DNA of 64,000 nt from DATARR01 sp036376245 (GTDB lineage Bacteria; Acidobacteriota; Thermoanaerobaculia; Multivoradales; UBA5704). The notes under the pieces are model-generated. The model was not told the origin of the DNA. It was given only the letters and a program-made list of their open reading frames with translations, and did no database searches. The stretch is taken from NCBI GenBank assembly GCA_036376245.1, contig DASVAS010000035.1, forward strand, positions 124,001-188,000, in the 5' to 3' direction. Position numbers and translations under genes: made by a program. The stretch's first letter is position 1, and every line of letters starts with the position of its first letter. Below are positions 60,204-64,000 of this stretch, piece by piece.

Positions 60204-61618
60204 GGCTGCCTCCTCGAAGAGGCTTGACCTTCTAATCTCTTCAAAAGCCTCTTCACCCTGGCCTCCCGCGCCTCGATCTCGGCCTCCGAGAACCCGCTGA
60301 TGCTCTCGAACCCGACCAATCTGGCCCCTGATCCGGTGATCTCGTCGGCCTTGATATGAATCGGTTGATCTCCAGGGCGGTGGCGGGTCCCGCCGATGTA
60401 GCTGGCGCCGATGACCTCGCTGTCAGTTCCACCGAGGGTACCGATTTCGATGGTCACGCCGCCTTTTGACTTGCGGGTATCCCTGGTTTTTCGTTTTGCC
60501 AGAATAGCCCCCCGGTCGCGTCTGCGCGAGAACGCCAACGCATGGGACCAATCGAAGGAAGACCGCTGAACGTTCAGCGAGCTTCGGGCCTGGCTCACCG
60601 CGAGTTCGACCGGAATATGGAGCAATCCTTCGTGCAGCACTGCGGCGAATTGAACGGCTGCCGGATCACGGACGGCTTGTTGGAAACCGACTACCACGGG
60701 GACGTTGAGGCGCGCCAGAGCCGGTACGATCCCCACACCCGAGCCGCCGTGGCAGACGTTGAACACCGCCACCCGAAGCTCGGGGCAGAACCCCACGATC
60801 TCCTGCAACTGATCGACGCTCACGGGCTGGCTCTTCCCCTCCGCCTCGAGGCAGAGCACGAACGCGTCCCGCCCCGCATGGGCCCGCCGTTCGCCATGGC
60901 CGCAGTGATGCCAGATGTGAAAGGGCTTCCCTTCGTTGCCCGCGCGGCGCCATACCTTTTCCAGTTTCTCAAGGGAGATGTTGCGTTTGACGACGACCTC
61001 GACGAGCCGGCCCGCCTCCTCGTAGGCCGCGTGAATGGCCGCGGCCTCTTCTTCGAGCTTGAGAGGCGGCATGTCTCGGGGGTTGGCCAGGGTCACCAAC
61101 ACGCGCAACGGCGGCTGAATCTCCAGACGTGCGACCGGCGGAGGCTGCTCGAAATAGCGGACGATCGCCGTCCGGGGATCTTTGGCCAGGAACCGGTAGC
61201 CGTCGTGCAGGAGCTCCCAGGGCACCCGCTGCAAGGACGATGACGCCCGGAACTTGAGCAGGAAGAGCAGGGCGTCCTGCTCGCCGTTCAGCGTCGCCGA
61301 ACGCGCCCGTTCGTAGACCTCCCGGACCTCGTCCTGGACCAGGATGCGGAAGAGCTCCCATCCCAACTCCCGCAGCGTCTCTTCGGCCCCTTCATTGGAA
61401 GGATGGCGGGCCGAAGCCGCAGCGAGGTCTCTCGTTAAGCCTCCCATGGAAAGGCTTGCGATGGCGGGCTCCGCTCGTTGCCGGACTCCCTCGATAGCAC
61501 TCGTCTCCTCGGGCTCAAGCGGTCGCCAGCCTTGTCCTAGAGAGCCATCCGGCCCTGCGCTCGCGTACACGAGGACGCCGGCCTTGCCTTCGATCAGTCC
61601 CAGATTGAAGTCGATCAA
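60200..61618 (-). CDS. CHAT-domain protease (compact form)
   Basis: A 472-residue caspase-like protease. It starts at a TTG (61618) that overlaps the preceding TGA (TTGA), with GGAGGGAGAA upstream; longer in-frame extensions have no matching site. The CHAT domain (about 110-370) has LLFLLKFRASSSLQRVPWELLHDG near its entry, catalytic His241 in HHCGHGE and Cys289 in FNVCHGG. The C-terminal ~90 residues (GVTIEIGTLGGTDSEVIGASYIG, ending in a charged helix) may be an adaptor. Its substrate is probably encoded in or near the same operon; this is inference from other CHAT systems. Confidence 0.9.
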   Translation of the reverse strand: MIDFNLGLIEGKAGVLVYASAGPDGSLGQGWRPLEPEETSAIEGVRQRAEPAIASLSMGGLTRDLAAASARHPSNEGAEETLRELGWELFRILVQDEVREVYERARSATLNGEQDALLFLLKFRASSSLQRVPWELLHDGYRFLAKDPRTAIVRYFEQPPPVARLEIQPPLRVLVTLANPRDMPPLKLEEEAAAIHAAYEEAGRLVEVVVKRNISLEKLEKVWRRAGNEGKPFHIWHHCGHGERRAHAGRDAFVLCLEAEGKSQPVSVDQLQEIVGFCPELRVAVFNVCHGGSGVGIVPALARLNVPVVVGFQQAVRDPAAVQFAAVLHEGLLHIPVELAVSQARSSLNVQRSSFDWSHALAFSRRRDRGAILAKRKTRDTRKSKGGVTIEIGTLGGTDSEVIGASYIGGTRHRPGDQPIHIKADEITGSGARLVGFESISGFSEAEIEAREARVKRLLKRLEGQASSRRQP

Positions 61619-63078
61619 GGCTTCTCCCTCCTCAGAGCCTGCTGGACGCTCTCGTCGACGATCTGCGCCTTCCAGGCGTCTCCATCGCCGGCCGCCGCCT
61701 GGTGCCGGCGTGAGTAATATTCCCGGAGCGACTTCGGCATGAGCACCAGCTTGATGGTGAGCACGAGGAACGGGATGAAGATGGCGATCAGATGGCAGGC
61801 CAGGACGGACATGAACAGGTGCCATTGCCACCCTTTGTTTCCTTGAGTGAGGCTTGCAAAGCCGTAGTCTTCTTCGAGGCTCTTCTGAAGCTCCGGAGAG
61901 GCGTTCAGCCAGCGCGGCGGCCGTCCGGCCACCAGGTCCCAGACCACATGGATCTGCTCGAAGAAGTCATACATCGGGTCCTTGTAGGTCCAGGGTTTGT
62001 CCCAGATCGACGAAACGGAGCCCGTCGGGTTGGCGGGAGCCGTGACTTTCCATGCTTCCTTGACGGGCTTTCCCGGCTTCGAGTCCTTGAGCTGATCGAT
62101 CCAGTTGCGGAGTCTGCGGTCACGCCCGGTATCTTCTTTCTGCAGCGTGTCCTCCAGCTCATCGATTTCGACCTGCGTGTCCCGCGCTCGGCCGCGAAGC
62201 TCATCGAGCACACTGTCGAACTCACCGATGCGGAGCCGGATCTCACCGATCTCCCGAGAGGCGGCAGCGGCGGCGGCCTCTGCTCGCGCATACGCGCGTT
62301 CGGCTCGTCTTCTCTCCTCCTGCGTTCTAGCGGAGTCACGCTCCCGCCGGTAGATCGCCGCTTCTCTCCTCGCGGCAGCCAGCTCTCCCTCCTTAAGGGG
62401 CAACCGGGCCGCTAGAGCCCCTTTCTGCCTTACCAACTCCGTAATCTGTTCTTGAACGTCCTTGTAGATTCCAACCCTGCGGCCTGATTTCCTCTCGGTG
62501 GCCTTGGTCAGGTGCTCTCCTTCCTTGAGCAGTGCGGCGAGCTTGCTGACAGCTTCCTCCCGGATGCCTTCCTCATGGACCCGTTTCTGGATCGGCACGC
62601 GGAAGAAAAGGAGCTCGAGCGGCTGCGCCGTGATGAAGGCGGCGGTGAGGATGAAGACCACCCGCACCGCGGCCGCACCCCAGGCACGCCTTCTCTGGTC
62701 CTCGTCAGTGGTGAGGAACTGACGCTCGAACCAGAAGATGGCGGCTGCGAACAGCAAGGCAAGGAGCAGCGCCGGGATCGTGGGGAGAGCGATCTTCGTC
62801 AGGTCGGAATTGAAGATGGCGTTGAACAGGAAGAACCAGGCGATGAGCTCGAAAGCGCTGACGATCAGCAGGATGAGGGCGGCGAAGTTCATCTCCTTCC
62901 GCGCGCTCCCGACCAGCAGGGCGTCGGAGTAGATGTCCAGGCTCATGAGACGGGCGAGGCGGCCGGGCGGCCGTCTGGGTACGTCGACCTGCGGCATTCT
63001 GAGATAGAAGCTGACCTCGGGCCGCTCCGGCGGAGCTTCCGGCTCGACAGGGCTTTCCTGGCGGCTGGACAGGATCAT
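61615..63078 (-). CDS. Membrane protein with a long coiled coil (DUF4407-like)
   Basis: A 487-residue protein. A Pro-rich cytoplasmic start precedes three membrane segments (about 64-88 LILLIVSAFELIAWFFLF; 97-118 PALLLALLFAAAIFWF; 138-156 VVFILTAAFITAQPLELLFF). A Glu/Arg/Ala coiled coil covers about 165-330 (REAAIYRRERDSARTQEERRRAER). A last helix pair near 425-450 (VLACHLIAIFIPFLVLTI) ends the membrane part. This layout is that of DUF4407 proteins. The ribosome binding site GGAGGTC precedes the ATG at 63078. It could place the system at the inner membrane or act as a pore-forming effector. Confidence 0.78.
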   Translation of the reverse strand: MILSSRQESPVEPEAPPERPEVSFYLRMPQVDVPRRPPGRLARLMSLDIYSDALLVGSARKEMNFAALILLIVSAFELIAWFFLFNAIFNSDLTKIALPTIPALLLALLFAAAIFWFERQFLTTDEDQRRRAWGAAAVRVVFILTAAFITAQPLELLFFRVPIQKRVHEEGIREEAVSKLAALLKEGEHLTKATERKSGRRVGIYKDVQEQITELVRQKGALAARLPLKEGELAAARREAAIYRRERDSARTQEERRRAERAYARAEAAAAAASREIGEIRLRIGEFDSVLDELRGRARDTQVEIDELEDTLQKEDTGRDRRLRNWIDQLKDSKPGKPVKEAWKVTAPANPTGSVSSIWDKPWTYKDPMYDFFEQIHVVWDLVAGRPPRWLNASPELQKSLEEDYGFASLTQGNKGWQWHLFMSVLACHLIAIFIPFLVLTIKLVLMPKSLREYYSRRHQAAAGDGDAWKAQIVDESVQQALRREKP

Positions 63079-64000
63079 CGATGACCTCCGAAGTGAAGCA
63101 GTATTTCTCTCGGGTGCTGTTGCGGGAATGCGGATGGAGTAAGCCTCTCCAGCGGATATCGCGCTTCCCCGGCCACCATGAAGAGGACGGACTCCAGGAC
63201 ACCGAAAGGCGCCCAGGTCAGGCCAACGGCCATACGCGCCTCGGGCGCTGCGGCCGCACTGAGCTGGTCCAGGAAGGGTTGGCCCAGGATGTCCCGAACT
63301 AGGGAGATTGGATCGAGCTGGGAGGCTAGATCGCGAGGGCTTCGGGCCAGGTTGGCGAGTAGCGGCAGGCCTTTTTCCAGCCTCGTGGCCGCAACGGCAC
63401 AGAGCTGGTCGATCTTGGTCAGCAGGACCAGGATCCTGGCGTACGGGAGCTGCCGCTTCGGACTCAGGACCGGGTCTCTCTGACCGGCCCAGCTCAACCG
63501 GTCGACCAGACGGCCGGAGCTGTCGGCGAGGCTCCCGATGAGCTGCGGCAGCATGACTTCCCAGCGGAGACGGTCCGGACGCATGGAATCGACGCACAGG
63601 ACGAGACAGCTCGCCCGTCGCGCGCCATGCAGCCAGAGCTGGGCGCGCGCCGACCGTTTGAGCGGAGGGTCGCCGCCCGGAGGGCCGAAGACCTCGCGGC
63701 CGGGCAGCTCCTGGACCACGACCTCCGCATGGAGAGGGCTGCCGCTCGGGAGCCCCTCGATTTCCGCCTGGAAGTCGTACGCGGCGGGTTCCTCCGTGGG
63801 GTCGAGAGCTCCCGCGGCCGCCGCCTTGGATCTCGCTCCGGCCAGCCTGGTCAGGGCTTCGCCTGGAAAGAGGGAAAGCCTGATGCCTCCCTGGATCTCT
63901 GCCCGGGAGGTGCGGCCGAGGGCGCTCAGGAGGCCGCTCTTTCCGGCCCCCGAAGGACCGACAAGAACGCAGTCCTGCCTGGGCGCGGGGGTGAGATACC
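63075..64000 (-). CDS. P-loop GTPase-like protein 1 of the cluster (5' end outside the window)
   Basis: Open to the window edge on the minus strand, at least 308 residues. Near the edge it has VLVGPSGAGKSGLLSALG (complete Walker A), then HAEVVVQELPGRE (switch II-like), CLVLCVDSMRP and ILVLLTKIDQL, in which TKID is a G4-type motif. These fit a TRAFAC-type GTPase related in layout to the protein at 54632. The 3' end overlaps the DUF4407-like gene by four bases. The true start and the rest of the operon lie beyond 64000. Confidence 0.82.
   Translation of the reverse strand, partial: YLTPAPRQDCVLVGPSGAGKSGLLSALGRTSRAEIQGGIRLSLFPGEALTRLAGARSKAAAAGALDPTEEPAAYDFQAEIEGLPSGSPLHAEVVVQELPGREVFGPPGGDPPLKRSARAQLWLHGARRASCLVLCVDSMRPDRLRWEVMLPQLIGSLADSSGRLVDRLSWAGQRDPVLSPKRQLPYARILVLLTKIDQLCAVAATRLEKGLPLLANLARSPRDLASQLDPISLVRDILGQPFLDQLSAAAAPEARMAVGLTWAPFGVLESVLFMVAGEARYPLERLTPSAFPQQHPREILLHFGGHR

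Overview
The window is 64 kb of very GC-rich bacterial DNA, densely packed with genes. I found no rRNA, tRNA or CRISPR. The gene mix is orphan hybrid histidine kinases, BNR/beta-propeller secreted proteins, a DUF4403-type lipoprotein, a CHASE kinase and CHAT proteases, with many GTG/TTG starts. It suggests a large-genome soil or sediment bacterium, most likely Acidobacteriota (Thermoanaerobaculia-like). That placement is an inference from gene content; no phylogenetic marker was tested.

Layout. 1-11113 (+) holds a hybrid kinase, a methyltransferase, a giant BNR-repeat protein, a DsrE-like protein, a Cys-rich secreted protein, proC, a divergent SecY-like membrane protein and a lipoprotein. 11190-17188 (+) holds a secreted esterase, an unknown exported protein, an MFS transporter, a second hybrid kinase and a VOC dioxygenase. 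17264-24359 (-) holds a KefB-type antiporter, a three-gene cassette (two paralogous membrane proteins around a winged-helix regulator, with a readable promoter and paired operators), a glycogen-debranching-type glucosidase and mtgA. 24454-29131 (+) holds a ThDP 2-oxoacid decarboxylase, a secreted lysyl-endopeptidase-like protease and a thioredoxin-fold protein. 29164-35031 (-) holds a GNAT protein, a glycerophosphodiesterase, a MobA-like transferase, a CHASE hybrid kinase and an FHA-GAF-PP2C phosphatase. 35142-40243 holds another hybrid kinase, a small zinc-ribbon gene, a Crp/Fnr regulator, a hydrolase, a MITE-like inverted repeat, a secreted TenA-like protein and an array of 21-bp repeats. 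40244-48543 (+) holds recN and an operon linked by ATGA overlaps: tsaC, an S55 peptidase, a beta-propeller protein, coaD and adenosine deaminase.

The most unusual part is the minus-strand block from 64000 down to 48384. It has eight genes, almost all overlapping or a few bases apart: P-loop GTPase (cut by the window edge), membrane/coiled-coil protein, CHAT protease, 1297-residue NTPase with degenerate vWA-like regions, FGE-like domain protein, second P-loop GTPase-like protein, 1153-residue lipoprotein, and a second CHAT protease with a long helical N-terminus. Two caspase-like proteases, several NTP switches and membrane anchors in one transcription unit look like an NTP-controlled conflict, cell-death or signalling system.

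The window also carries several intergenic repeat families: three hairpins built from 9-bp AAGGACNNN units at gene 3' ends, two copies of a ~200-bp element in the same orientation relative to transcription, CCCGGGCAT palindromes, a 27-bp perfect inverted repeat, a ~240-bp long-armed inverted repeat and the 21-bp array.
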